Source of the DNA: CAYNMC01 sp964398365
GTDB taxonomy: Bacteria > Patescibacteriota > Microgenomatia > UBA1400 > CAYNMC01
Assembly: GCA_964398365.1 (NCBI GenBank)
Contig: CAYNMC010000016.1
Span: 28,066-92,065, forward strand
Direction: 5' to 3'
DNA: 64,000 bases
This document shows, one piece after another, positions 8,321 through 16,345 of this stretch (the stretch's first letter is position 1; every line of letters begins with the position of its first letter). A program made the translations under genes and the position numbers. Below the pieces are notes generated by a model. It made no database searches and was not told the origin of the DNA. It was given only the letters and a program-made list of their open reading frames with translations.

Positions 8321-9287
8321 TTTTTCTTCCTTGTAACCAAGCATACGCGCTTTTAAGAATAATGTCAATGGTGGAATATTGCGGTCGCCAACCAAATTCT
8401 TTTTGAAATTTAGTGGCATCAGCTACCAAGACAGCAGCATCACCGGGACGCCTTGGTCCAATTTTAATTTTCACCTTTTTGCCCGTAATTCTTTGGACAG
8501 CCTCGATAATCTCCAGATTTGAATAACCTTTCCCCGTTCCCAAATTGTAAACATCACTAGGATGGTTTTTATTTAAAGCATTAAGAGCTAAAAGATGAGC
8601 CGAAGCTAAGTCCAAAACATGAATATAATCACGGATGCAGGTACCATCGGAAGTAGGATAATCGTTACCATACAAAATGAATTCTTTTTGATCAATAAGA
8701 GCTTTAAGTAAATTGGGGATTAAATGACTTTCTGGCTGGTGGTTTTCGCCAATTTTCTGATCCAGCGTGGCACCAGCTGCATTAAAATAACGCAAAATAA
8801 TTGATTTTAAATGATAAATCTGATCATACCATTTCAAAATTCTTTCCACCATCAATTTTGACTCACCATAAGGATTTGTAGGGTTTTTTGGGGCCTCCTC
8901 TTTAATAGGCAAAGTTGAAGGATTACCATAAACACCTGCGGTTGAAGAAAAAATAATTTTTTTAACCCCACTTGCCAGCATTGCTTTAAATAAAGATAAA
9001 CTCCCAAGGGTATTATTAAAAAAATATTTTTGAGGATTTTTCATAGATTCTCCCATCTCAATGTAAGCAGCAAAGTGAATTACAGCTTCGATTTTTTCTT
9101 CTTTAAGGACCTGCGTTAATTGCTGCCAGTTTTGAGTTTGACCCACAATCAATTTAAATTCTGCCACTGTTTCCCGGTGTCCTTTTTCCAATGAGTCAAA
9201 AATTACCGGTTCAAAGCCCGCTTTTTTAAGCTCATGACTCGTGACAGCACCAAGATAACCGGCTCCGCCGGTAACTAAAACTTTCAT
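8310..9287 (-). CDS. galE: UDP-glucose 4-epimerase
   Basis: 325 aa, usual length for GalE. The Rossmann motif VTGGAGYLG is at the N-terminus. The catalytic Tyr and Lys are in YGESK (about 145-149), with the Ser in the FSSTAGVYG stretch, and the family motifs GTCIRDYIHV and YNLGTGKGYS follow. It interconverts UDP-glucose and UDP-galactose using bound NAD in the cytosol, feeding surface glycans together with the nucleotidyltransferase at 559-1287. A TATACT -10 hexamer lies exactly 7 nt before the ATG, which suggests a leaderless mRNA. A HIT-type transferase gene ends 6 nt upstream. Confidence 0.93.
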   Translation of the reverse strand: MKVLVTGGAGYLGAVTSHELKKAGFEPVIFDSLEKGHRETVAEFKLIVGQTQNWQQLTQVLKEEKIEAVIHFAAYIEMGESMKNPQKYFFNNTLGSLSLFKAMLASGVKKIIFSSTAGVYGNPSTLPIKEEAPKNPTNPYGESKLMVERILKWYDQIYHLKSIILRYFNAAGATLDQKIGENHQPESHLIPNLLKALIDQKEFILYGNDYPTSDGTCIRDYIHVLDLASAHLLALNALNKNHPSDVYNLGTGKGYSNLEIIEAVQRITGKKVKIKIGPRRPGDAAVLVADATKFQKEFGWRPQYSTIDIILKSAYAWLQGRKNEP

Positions 9288-9292
9288 TATTT

Positions 9293-10345
9293 TTAGTATA
9301 TCAAAAAAGGAGAGGTCAAAGAAACATTGGCCAAAAAGGCTTCGATCTCCTCAGCTTGCTCATGCCAGGGTTCAAAATGGGAAGTAATAATTTCCCCTCC
9401 GAGTTCGGAAAATGCTTGTCTTCTTAAAGGATCCTGAAATTGGCGCGGAAACCAAAAATCTTTTCCCTTGTTTTTTCCTGCTTTATGAATTAAGTTGTGA
9501 GGAATATTATTTTCCCTTAACCATTTTAAACAAGCTTTGCTTTCTTCTGCATTTCTCGTACAATAACAACCTACGGGATATGGTTCTGAGCCACCGTTAT
9601 GCTGCCATTTTTCTTGCTCTACCGGATAAGGTTCTTCTCTTTGAAAAAGCAAATGAAAATGCCAAGTGGGAATGGAACAAGAGGCACCATAACCATTATA
9701 ACCAAAATAAACCTCTCCCATTGTTTCACTTAAGATTCTGCCGGCCTGCCAGTACCACTCAACATCAGCAGGTTCAAGCAATTGAAGGTGTGGAGTCTTA
9801 ATGTCATCAGTTAAAAGTCCTCCGTAATAAAAAGGAAATTTATTAAAAAAAAGGCAAATTTCTCTGCCGCCTAAATCACCCCGCCAAATTAACTGCTCTC
9901 TCATTCCTGGCCGGCCAAAAAAATTCTCAGTTGATGGCGGATAAATACTTTTAATTTCCTTTGCCGCCGCATGAGGCTTCTTGAATTGACGCAAAGGTTC
10001 TTCTCTAACCAACCAACCATTAGTCTTTTTTATCCTTGCATTTAAGCCACCGCGCTCAATCATTTCATAAATTCTCAAAAACATCTCTACTTCGGGATCT
10101 TGCCGATTACCATCAACTACCCAAATTAACTCTTGACTAACTTTGGCTAATTCTGGCCGCAGATTTTGAAAAATTTGCTGATTTTGACAAGCATTGGCAA
10201 GAGCAATATTAAAAAAATTAAAACCTTGTCTACTCTCCTTTTCATTAAGTAAACGCTTTAAACCTTCACTAAAAGCAGCTAAAAAATTTTCCTGAGAGGA
10301 AAAAACCTCAAGGTTTTGATAACCTGATTCAACTTTTTCTTTCAT
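9293..10345 (-). CDS. HIT-superfamily nucleotidyltransferase/phosphorylase-like protein
   Basis: 350 aa. The key segment is SIPTWHFHLLF, with H229 and H231 in the histidine-triad style HxH used by galactose-1-phosphate uridylyltransferase, GDP-sugar phosphorylases and Ap4A phosphorylases. Upstream lies a beta-strand region (REICLFFNKFPFYYGGLL). The protein sits directly before galE, so a Leloir-type role (moving a nucleotide between sugar phosphates) is plausible. The overall sequence is diverged and I cannot choose between GalT-like and phosphorylase activity. Its start overlaps the TsaB-like gene end by 17 nt. Confidence 0.55.
   Translation of the reverse strand: MKEKVESGYQNLEVFSSQENFLAAFSEGLKRLLNEKESRQGFNFFNIALANACQNQQIFQNLRPELAKVSQELIWVVDGNRQDPEVEMFLRIYEMIERGGLNARIKKTNGWLVREEPLRQFKKPHAAAKEIKSIYPPSTENFFGRPGMREQLIWRGDLGGREICLFFNKFPFYYGGLLTDDIKTPHLQLLEPADVEWYWQAGRILSETMGEVYFGYNGYGASCSIPTWHFHLLFQREEPYPVEQEKWQHNGGSEPYPVGCYCTRNAEESKACLKWLRENNIPHNLIHKAGKNKGKDFWFPRQFQDPLRRQAFSELGGEIITSHFEPWHEQAEEIEAFLANVSLTSPFLIY
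9295..9300 (-). promoter_or_regulatory. -10 hexamer of galE (leaderless)
   Basis: TATACT on the minus strand, then 7 nt (AAAAATA), then the galE ATG. Transcription starting 6-8 nt past the -10 would begin at the start codon. No clear -35 is seen at 17 nt. Confidence 0.55.
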
Positions 10346-10628
10346 AAAGAGGTACTACTTGTTCTTTGCGATTAACCTTAATTCCTAACGCCCAAGCCAA
10401 GGTGTTGGCAATCGCACAACCCAAACGCAAACTGGTGTAAGAATTACCCTTAAGTTTAACTTTAATTTCTTTAATCTTTTTGGGTGAAATTTTTTTACTT
10501 TTTAAAAAAGAAGCAAGTAGTAATAAAATTTTCTGCTCATCTGGCGAAGTATATTTTTTTATGAGCGAGTGGCGGCCCACCTTAATGAGGGTTTTTTTAT
10601 TCTCAGAAGTATCAAGATAAAGAATCAA
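10329..10628 (-). CDS. Truncated TsaB-like protein
   Basis: 99 aa with a TTG start. The N-terminus ILYLDTSENKKTLIKV and the later GNSYTSLRLGCAIANTLAWALG match the first actin-like lobe of TsaB (usual GPGSFTGLRIG). TsaB scaffolds TsaD and TsaE for the t6A37 modification of tRNA and is normally 220 aa or more; here only the N-terminal domain remains. The call is supported by tsaE directly upstream. The shortened form may suffice to dimerise with TsaD, which is not in this window. This is an inference from the family. Confidence 0.65.
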   Translation of the reverse strand: MILYLDTSENKKTLIKVGRHSLIKKYTSPDEQKILLLLASFLKSKKISPKKIKEIKVKLKGNSYTSLRLGCAIANTLAWALGIKVNRKEQVVPLYERKS

Positions 10629-10637
10629 AATTAATGG

Positions 10638-10676
10638 TTAATTGCCAAAATAAAGTCAATGATTATTGGCAATTAA
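10638..10676. other. 11-bp perfect inverted repeat at the tsaE-tsaB junction
   Basis: TTAATTGCCAA and TTGGCAATTAA are separated by 17 nt. The repeat overlaps the last codons and stop of tsaE and precedes the TTG start of the TsaB-like gene. No T-run follows on the minus strand. It may slow degradation or limit read-through. Confidence 0.6.
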
Positions 10677-11172
10677 CTATGGTTATTTTTCTTTTATTTT
10701 CATCAAGATATTTAAATTTTAACTCGATTCTTTTTTTTGGCAAGAGCTTCGCCAGTTTCTCTGGCCACTCAACCACTATTAAATTTTTAGAGTTAGAACA
10801 TAATTCTTTAAAATCGATGGCTTTTAAATCTGTGTCGGTTTTTAAGCGATAGCAATCAAGGTGGGTTAAAATTGAAAATTGCCCTAAAGAAGTTGAAGTC
10901 GGGCCTCTACCAACAAGATTAAGTTTTGAAGTTCGGGGAAGAGGATATTCTCTTAATAAAACAAACGTGGGTGAAAGCACTCTTTTTTTAACTCCCAACG
11001 CCCAAGCCAAACCCTGCACAAAAGTTGTCTTTCCCGCACCTAATTCTCCATAAAGACAAATAACATTTATTTTAAGTCTCAGCGCGAGTTTAAGCACTTG
11101 GTAACTATGAGTCTGAGTTTCCGCCGGTGAATGAGAAATAAATATTTTCATCTTTGATAACTTGCGCCTCAA
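10663..11172 (-). CDS. tsaE: tRNA threonylcarbamoyladenosine ATPase TsaE
   Basis: 169 aa. The Walker A motif GELGAGKTTFVQGLA lies at about 42-56, followed by SPTFVLLREY, the LTHLDCYRL strand (Asp as in the family) and VVEWPEKL. TsaE is the ATPase that drives turnover of the TsaBD complex making t6A in tRNAs decoding ANN codons. A low-complexity insertion (about 90-106) separates SPTF from LTHLDCYR and is longer than usual. The TsaB-like gene follows 34 nt downstream; the upstream VanZ gene overlaps by 4 nt. Confidence 0.88.
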   Translation of the reverse strand: MRRKLSKMKIFISHSPAETQTHSYQVLKLALRLKINVICLYGELGAGKTTFVQGLAWALGVKKRVLSPTFVLLREYPLPRTSKLNLVGRGPTSTSLGQFSILTHLDCYRLKTDTDLKAIDFKELCSNSKNLIVVEWPEKLAKLLPKKRIELKFKYLDENKRKITIVNCQ

Positions 11173-11552
11173 TCTTTAATTTCACTTTTCATTTTCTTTT
11201 TTAACCACCAATAACTTATCATCATCCCTAAAATATCAAATCCCACATCTCTTATTGTACTCGTCCTGCCGGCCACAAAAGCTTGATGATACTCATCAGA
11301 AAGAGCATAAAAAGTTCCAAAAATAAAGGGTAAAATCCAAATTTTTTTGTTTGTAGTACCCTGCCTTGCCAGCACCCGCCAAACTAAAAAATAAAGAACC
11401 GCATACTCAATCATATGGGCAGTTTTTTTTAAAACAAAATCCCACCAAATGAAACCAACTTTGGGCAAGGTAGGAATTGAAGAAAGGATAAAAATTAACA
11501 AACACCAAGCAAAAACCGGACCCCAATAAAAAAAGAACTCTCTCAAATTCAT
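11169..11552 (-). CDS. VanZ-family membrane protein
   Basis: 127 aa with about four hydrophobic segments. It carries the VanZ signature: FILSSIPTLP near the first helix, KTAHMIEYAVLYFL, and YALSDEYHQAFVAGRTST followed by RDVGFDILG. VanZ-like proteins are integral membrane proteins; the founding member gives low-level teicoplanin resistance, but the general role is unknown. The gene overlaps tsaE and the lamin-tail gene by 4 nt each, so it belongs to one operon. Confidence 0.8.
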   Translation of the reverse strand: MNLREFFFYWGPVFAWCLLIFILSSIPTLPKVGFIWWDFVLKKTAHMIEYAVLYFLVWRVLARQGTTNKKIWILPFIFGTFYALSDEYHQAFVAGRTSTIRDVGFDILGMMISYWWLKKKMKSEIKD

Positions 11553-12658
11553 TGTTTATGAGTATACCATCTTTCCTTAAGTTCCTTAAATAGCCCTGGT
11601 CCAAAAGCAACCCCTAAAAACAACAAACCTAATCCTATTAAAGCAAAAGGAAGCAATAATTTTTTATTAAAGTGCGTTTCTTCGCCTAAAACTTCTGCTG
11701 GTCTCGACGCCTCAGTCAAAGGCGAAAAAGAAACTAAAGCTTCTGCTGAAGGAAGGAGAAATGGTAAAGGTGAAGGTGAAGCTGGTTTTAGAGGTGAGGG
11801 TGAAACAGCCAGGGTTGCCATTTTAGGAGTAGGGGTGACTGAGGGTGAAACAGAAGTGTTAACTAATGGAGAAGGACTAATAGCAAGTGCATTCATTACC
11901 GGATTAACTTCGTAAAGGTTACCGGCGGTAATTTCTCTTACATCCAGCCACTCTTCATAACCATTCTTTTCCAGTTTGATGGTATGCCGGCCAAAACCTC
12001 CAACTTGACAGCCATCACAGAAAGTAAAAGTTTCCGGCGCATAATGATTGGTATAAAGACCATCAATATATATTTTGACGTTAGCAAGTTTATTGCCATT
12101 TTTGTCTTTAACTTCTCCAATTTTGTAGGTGGCGGCAGAAACTGGTGAAGCGGAAGGAGAAGGTGAAAAGGCAGGCGGAGATGAACATGGCACGGCTTCA
12201 TTATTGGAAGCACCTTTGGTAGGCGTACAGAATAAAAGCCAATTACCTGTCCCATCTTGGCTTCTGCCTGCCGTCTGACCACTGGCTGGTGCTATCAAAT
12301 CATTATTTTTATCGCCATAAGCAACTTGATCAAGAAAGTTAGTCTGGTCAGAAACTAAAAAGAGCTTTATCACATCGCCGCTGTTGTTTAATTTATTACT
12401 CCAATCAACAGTGCAAAATTGAGCGACGCAATCTTCTGAAGAAAAACTCTTGCTGTTACCTGCTTCGTCCTTTAATAGATATAAAGAGATATCTTCATCG
12501 TTTGTCCGATAAACTTCTACCCAATCAGTATCACCATAAGAATTAAATTCATTAATCATCACCGCAGCTAAAGCTGTCTCGTTAAAAAAAGAGAAACAAA
12601 GAAAAAAAGCGATAATCTTGAGGCCTAATAGATAAAATTTATTAATTAACCCTGACAT
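11549..12658 (-). CDS. Secreted lamin-tail-domain protein, C-terminally anchored
   Basis: 369 aa. A signal peptide covers about 1-31. A lamin-tail-type domain follows at about 32-145 (VMINEFNSYGDTDWVEVY, then LKDEAGNSKSF and NNSGDVIKLF). Next come a Ser/Pro linker and a carboxypeptidase-regulatory-like beta domain (about 175-250, KIGEVKDKNGNKLANVKIYI). A long Ser/Pro/Thr stalk and a C-terminal transmembrane helix (about 333-355) with a basic tail complete it. This is a typical surface-displayed stalk protein. The ligand is unknown. Confidence 0.75.
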   Translation of the reverse strand: MSGLINKFYLLGLKIIAFFLCFSFFNETALAAVMINEFNSYGDTDWVEVYRTNDEDISLYLLKDEAGNSKSFSSEDCVAQFCTVDWSNKLNNSGDVIKLFLVSDQTNFLDQVAYGDKNNDLIAPASGQTAGRSQDGTGNWLLFCTPTKGASNNEAVPCSSPPAFSPSPSASPVSAATYKIGEVKDKNGNKLANVKIYIDGLYTNHYAPETFTFCDGCQVGGFGRHTIKLEKNGYEEWLDVREITAGNLYEVNPVMNALAISPSPLVNTSVSPSVTPTPKMATLAVSPSPLKPASPSPLPFLLPSAEALVSFSPLTEASRPAEVLGEETHFNKKLLLPFALIGLGLLFLGVAFGPGLFKELKERWYTHKQ

Positions 12659-12861
12659 GCTGGATAACCTCCAGCGGCTAGCGGATCAACTTCATGGTAA
12701 GAATCAGCGGGTATTATTTCTCCTTTATAAGGACCACCTGGAAAAGGTAATTCTTGAGTTTCTCTATAAGGTTCACCCGGTAACGCTGCCTCATCAGGAT
12801 TTAGTGGTTCTTCTGGGATTCGCTGAATATTTATCTCTCTTGCCCCTCCTTCCTTCGTCAT
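12646..12861 (-). CDS. Small Pro/Glu-rich hypothetical protein
   Basis: 71 aa, acidic and Pro/Gly-rich with no signal peptide, for example LPGEPYRETQELPFPGGPY. A strong aaaggag SD lies upstream of the ATG at 12861, and the end overlaps the next gene start by 13 nt. These features support real translation. It is likely disordered. Function unknown. Confidence 0.5.
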   Translation of the reverse strand: MTKEGGAREINIQRIPEEPLNPDEAALPGEPYRETQELPFPGGPYKGEIIPADSYHEVDPLAAGGYPACQG

Positions 12862-12986
12862 TTTTTCTCCTTTCTGTTTAATATCTAATTAACTTTAGCG
12901 CAGCAGTAAATCACTGTCAACAAGACAAAAGATTTAGAAAGAAGCTTGGTCATGCTTTAGCAATCTTAAGAAAGAAGATTCAAAAA

Positions 12987-14177
12987 TCAGTAGTAATTAA
13001 CGTGCAGATAATAAGTTTCATAACCGTCACTAAGGTGTTTAAGACGAACATAGCGGAGCGTGCCACCACCACAGGCAATACTTCCCTGATATAAAATCCC
13101 ATCTTTAACCGCTTTAACCTGAAGATCTTCCGAGACCATATCCAAGCCTGTATGAGGACCACCACCGTAAGCGCCGGTCTTTGCATAACTTGTCATTCCA
13201 TAACCTTGGGTAATCCGCGGTCGACCGTTAAGGGGCCAATTCCAAGAACCAGAAAAGGAAAAAGGTTGATCACACTCCGGCCACCAGCCACATAAATCCC
13301 AATCTACCTCCTGTGATTTTAAAAAATTGGCAGGATTTTGATTGTTATTGTCTTTAACCACCTGAAAGTGAAGATGAGTCCCAGTAGAACAAGCCGAACT
13401 CCCTAAAATAATGGAGGCTATTTTTTCGCCTTCCTTGACGCTGCCTACTTCTGTTTCTTGACCCTTGCCGGCGATAATTGCCTGAATAGCCTCCATTTCT
13501 GCCTTGGCTGCTGCCAGCAACGCCTGAAATTTTCTTTCATCATTTTTAGTGACTTCCAAAAGTGCCTGTTTACTTTTCTTTTGCTGAGCCAAAGTCGCCG
13601 TTTGTGTCTCCAAAGCCTGTTTTAAAACCTTCATTTCCTCTTGTTTTTTTTCTTTTAACTCCTTCTGCTCATCATAATTCTGTTTTTGTTTTTCCAATTG
13701 AATCATTAACGACCGGTCATGAGCCTGTGCTGTTTGTAAATATTTAAGCTTGGTAAAAAAGTTAGCAAAGGTTTCCGAAGAAAAAAGTAAATAAAGTGGT
13801 TGAAAATAAGAAGTTTTATAGGTGGCGTTGATGCGCGAATTTAAAATTTTTGAAAGTTCATTTAAGCTTTTATCCAAAAAACCAATTTTAAGTGATAAAC
13901 CATCAATTTCCTCTTTAAGAATTTCAATTTCTTTTTCACTTTTATTAATTTGCGCTTGCGTAAGATAAATTTTGTTATCAAGATAATTAATAGTTGAAGC
14001 TAAAGTTTTTTGTTGACCTTGAAGTTCCTTAATTTTATTTTGGTATTCCTCAATTTGCCGAGCTAATTCTTCCAATTTTTTTTGATGGTTATCTTCAGCC
14101 TGACTTAATGAAGGCAAAAAGCAACAAAAACCCAAGAAGAAAGCAAAAATAATAATTTTAAATAAAACTTTACTCAT
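12987..14177 (-). CDS. Coiled-coil M23-type peptidase with permuted catalytic domain
   Basis: 396 aa. A signal peptide (1-27) is followed by a long coiled coil (about 30-245), as in EnvC/NlpD-type proteins. The M23 motifs appear in an unusual order. The family's C-terminal motif (KEGEKIASI, then STGTHLHFQV with H268/H270, then NPANFL) comes first. The family's N-terminal half follows (WNWPL, TQGYG, HTGLD with H342 and D346), ending at YYLHVNYY (H392). All expected zinc ligands and the catalytic His are present, so it could be an active peptidoglycan hydrolase in a circularly permuted fold. ftsX and ftsE lie immediately upstream, the usual regulators of such hydrolases. Confidence 0.8.
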   Translation of the reverse strand: MSKVLFKIIIFAFFLGFCCFLPSLSQAEDNHQKKLEELARQIEEYQNKIKELQGQQKTLASTINYLDNKIYLTQAQINKSEKEIEILKEEIDGLSLKIGFLDKSLNELSKILNSRINATYKTSYFQPLYLLFSSETFANFFTKLKYLQTAQAHDRSLMIQLEKQKQNYDEQKELKEKKQEEMKVLKQALETQTATLAQQKKSKQALLEVTKNDERKFQALLAAAKAEMEAIQAIIAGKGQETEVGSVKEGEKIASIILGSSACSTGTHLHFQVVKDNNNQNPANFLKSQEVDWDLCGWWPECDQPFSFSGSWNWPLNGRPRITQGYGMTSYAKTGAYGGGPHTGLDMVSEDLQVKAVKDGILYQGSIACGGGTLRYVRLKHLSDGYETYYLHVNYY

Positions 14178-14221
14178 TATTCTCTTTAACGCTGCCCCTC
14201 CAAATCATGAAGTAAAAATAA

Positions 14222-15097
14222 TTATTTTATAAACCGGTATACCCCCAGTAAGGAAGCTAAGATTCCTAAAGTCCCGCCAAGGATAATTTCGCCTAACAAA
14301 ACTGCTAGAAAAAAGAAGAAGGGAATGGGAAAAAGAGGAATTTCTCCTAACCAATTAAGAATTATGGGCGTAGTATACAAAAGCAGACTGGTGGCTATTA
14401 CGAAGCTCATTAAAGCAGCAATAAGCCCATAAAGCATCCCTTCTAAAAGAAAGGGTTTAGCAATAAACCAAAAGGAAGCACCTAAAAGTTGTAAAATTTC
14501 GATCTCTTCTTTTCTAATTAAAATTTTCAGACTCACAATAAGAACTAAAATTAAAATTGATTGAATTGTTAAATAACTAATTAAAATCAAACCTACTAAT
14601 CTCAAATTATTAATCCAAAGACTTAAAGTATTGATAACATCTTCATAAAAAACCACATCGGTAACTTTGGGTTGCTTTTCCAAAATTTCTTTAAGACCGG
14701 CTAAAGCCTCAATTTGCGTGGCAGAAATCTCAATGGAGGGCGGTAAAATCTTATAATCAACCAACTCTAGGAGCAAGGGATCATTTTTATTCTTTTCTTT
14801 ATAAATTTTTTCGGCTTCTCGTGTAGAAACATATTTAAAAGAGGCTAGTTTACCTGTGGCTTCAAGATTATTTTTAATATCAGCAATCTCTGCTTCTTTT
14901 AAATCTTCTCCTTTTTCAAAAAAGGCAATCACTTGGGGAGCGGATTCAAAATATTTTAAAATTTTTTGACTGCCAAAAAAAATAAAAGTAAAAATTGTCG
15001 CAGCCAAAAAAGTTAAAGTCAAAGCCATCACCGCCGCTAAAGCCTGATAAGGAGTTCTGCGAATTTGTATAAAAGTGGTTTTAAGTATGGTAAACAT
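14222..15097 (-). CDS. ftsX: Cell division protein FtsX
   Basis: 291 aa with the FtsX layout: a cytoplasmic N-terminus, TM1 at about 20-43, an extracellular domain (about 44-165, QVIAFFEKGEDLKEAEI and PKVTDVVFYED), then three helices in the C-terminal half. The complex with FtsE transmits ATP hydrolysis across the membrane to activate murein hydrolases. The coiled-coil M23 protein 45 nt downstream is the natural partner. ftsE starts upstream on the same strand. Confidence 0.9.
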   Translation of the reverse strand: MFTILKTTFIQIRRTPYQALAAVMALTLTFLAATIFTFIFFGSQKILKYFESAPQVIAFFEKGEDLKEAEIADIKNNLEATGKLASFKYVSTREAEKIYKEKNKNDPLLLELVDYKILPPSIEISATQIEALAGLKEILEKQPKVTDVVFYEDVINTLSLWINNLRLVGLILISYLTIQSILILVLIVSLKILIRKEEIEILQLLGASFWFIAKPFLLEGMLYGLIAALMSFVIATSLLLYTTPIILNWLGEIPLFPIPFFFFLAVLLGEIILGGTLGILASLLGVYRFIK

Positions 15098-15119
15098 TAA
15101 AAAGATAAAACCTAGAAAT

Positions 15120-15800
15120 TTATTTTTTATATTTTCCTTTTTTTTCGTCGGTCACAATTTTCCCCCTTTCAAGCCTTATCACCCGTTTCTTAAGGGAATC
15201 CACAATCTCAAAATTGTGAGTTGCCATAATCACCGTAATTTCCTGTTTGTTGATTTGTTGTAAAAGTTCAACTATTTGCCAAGCAGTCTGGGGATCTAAA
15301 TTACCTGTTGGTTCATCAGCAAAAATAATTTCTGGTTCAATCACGACGGCTCTTGCCAAACCAAGCCTTTGAATTTCGCCTCCAGCCAATTGGCGAGGAA
15401 ACAAATTTTCTTTACCGGTCAAACCTACCAACTTTAAAACTTCTTGGGTTTTAACTTGGCTTTCCGCTTTGCTTCTCCCCACAATTTCTAAAGCCAAAAT
15501 CACGTTTTCCCAAACTGTTCGATCAAAAAGTATCTTAAAATCTTGATAAACCACACCAATTTTTCTTCTCAAATAAGCAATCTTTTTCTTGCTCAACTTG
15601 TTTATCTCCAAATCATTTAAAAAAATTTTCCCACGGGTGGGCAGAAATTCTCTTATTAACAAACGTAAAAGCGTGGTTTTACCAGCGCCTGAAGGTCCGG
15701 TAATAAAAACAAACTCCCCCTTATCAATCTTCAGGTTAATATTTTCCAAGGCAACTGTACCGTCGCCAAATTGATGGGTAATATCTTCAAAGCGGATCAT
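15120..15800 (-). CDS. ftsE: Cell division ATP-binding protein FtsE
   Basis: 226 aa ABC ATPase. Walker A is GPSGAGKTTLLRL (about 36-48), the Q-loop lies in GVVYQDF, the signature is LAGGEIQRLGLARA, Walker B is IIFADEPTGNLD, and the switch His is in MATHNFEIVD. Length and order fit FtsE. It pairs with FtsX, encoded 22 nt downstream. The signature reads AGGE rather than SGGE, a tolerated variant. Confidence 0.93.
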   Translation of the reverse strand: MIRFEDITHQFGDGTVALENINLKIDKGEFVFITGPSGAGKTTLLRLLIREFLPTRGKIFLNDLEINKLSKKKIAYLRRKIGVVYQDFKILFDRTVWENVILALEIVGRSKAESQVKTQEVLKLVGLTGKENLFPRQLAGGEIQRLGLARAVVIEPEIIFADEPTGNLDPQTAWQIVELLQQINKQEITVIMATHNFEIVDSLKKRVIRLERGKIVTDEKKGKYKK

Positions 15801-16300
15801 TCTAAAACTTTTAATTTACCGACATCCATTAACCAACCTGCCTTCTGGGCAGCAAAAGTCTGTCCCCAAACCTTAACTTTATGCCCAACAAACTTTTCTA
15901 AATCAATCACTGAAGAAGTCAAATAAACATTTTGTGATTCCCCACCCGGCCTTACTAAGTGGTGTGAACCCTCACCGTCAATACCACCAACTTCTAGTTT
16001 GCCCTCGGCAGAATCTTTAAAATCCTTTTCATCCCGCACACCAACCATTAAACCAACTTTAATTTCTTCTTTAGCAACATCATTTTTAATTTCCTCACTC
16101 AAAGCTCCCAGTCTGCCTTGACTAAGGAAATAACCACTCAAGGAACCCAAAATAAGGGCAAAAAGGACAATAATCATTAATAAAGTTTTTGAAGTTTTTG
16201 TCTTTGATTTCATTTCTGATTCAAATTGTTTAATTAATTTTTCTTCTTCTGATGCTTCTCCTTTAATTAACTGGTCGCTTGCGTTGTTGATTTTTTCCAT
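15797..16300 (-). CDS. Single-pass membrane protein of unknown function
   Basis: 167 aa. A charged cytoplasmic N-terminus (about 1-37) precedes one TM helix (about 39-62). The outer domain holds GKLEVGGIDGEGSHHLVRPGG followed by YLTSSVIDLEKFVGHKVKVWGQTF. The latter half resembles an OB-like beta barrel fold, but I cannot name a family. It overlaps ftsE by 4 nt, which suggests a link with the division complex. An aaggagg SD precedes the ATG. Confidence 0.6.
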   Translation of the reverse strand: MEKINNASDQLIKGEASEEEKLIKQFESEMKSKTKTSKTLLMIIVLFALILGSLSGYFLSQGRLGALSEEIKNDVAKEEIKVGLMVGVRDEKDFKDSAEGKLEVGGIDGEGSHHLVRPGGESQNVYLTSSVIDLEKFVGHKVKVWGQTFAAQKAGWLMDVGKLKVLE

Positions 16301-16345
16301 CTTTCTAACCTCCTTGTTGATTTTAAACTGCCCGGTTGGGCAACT

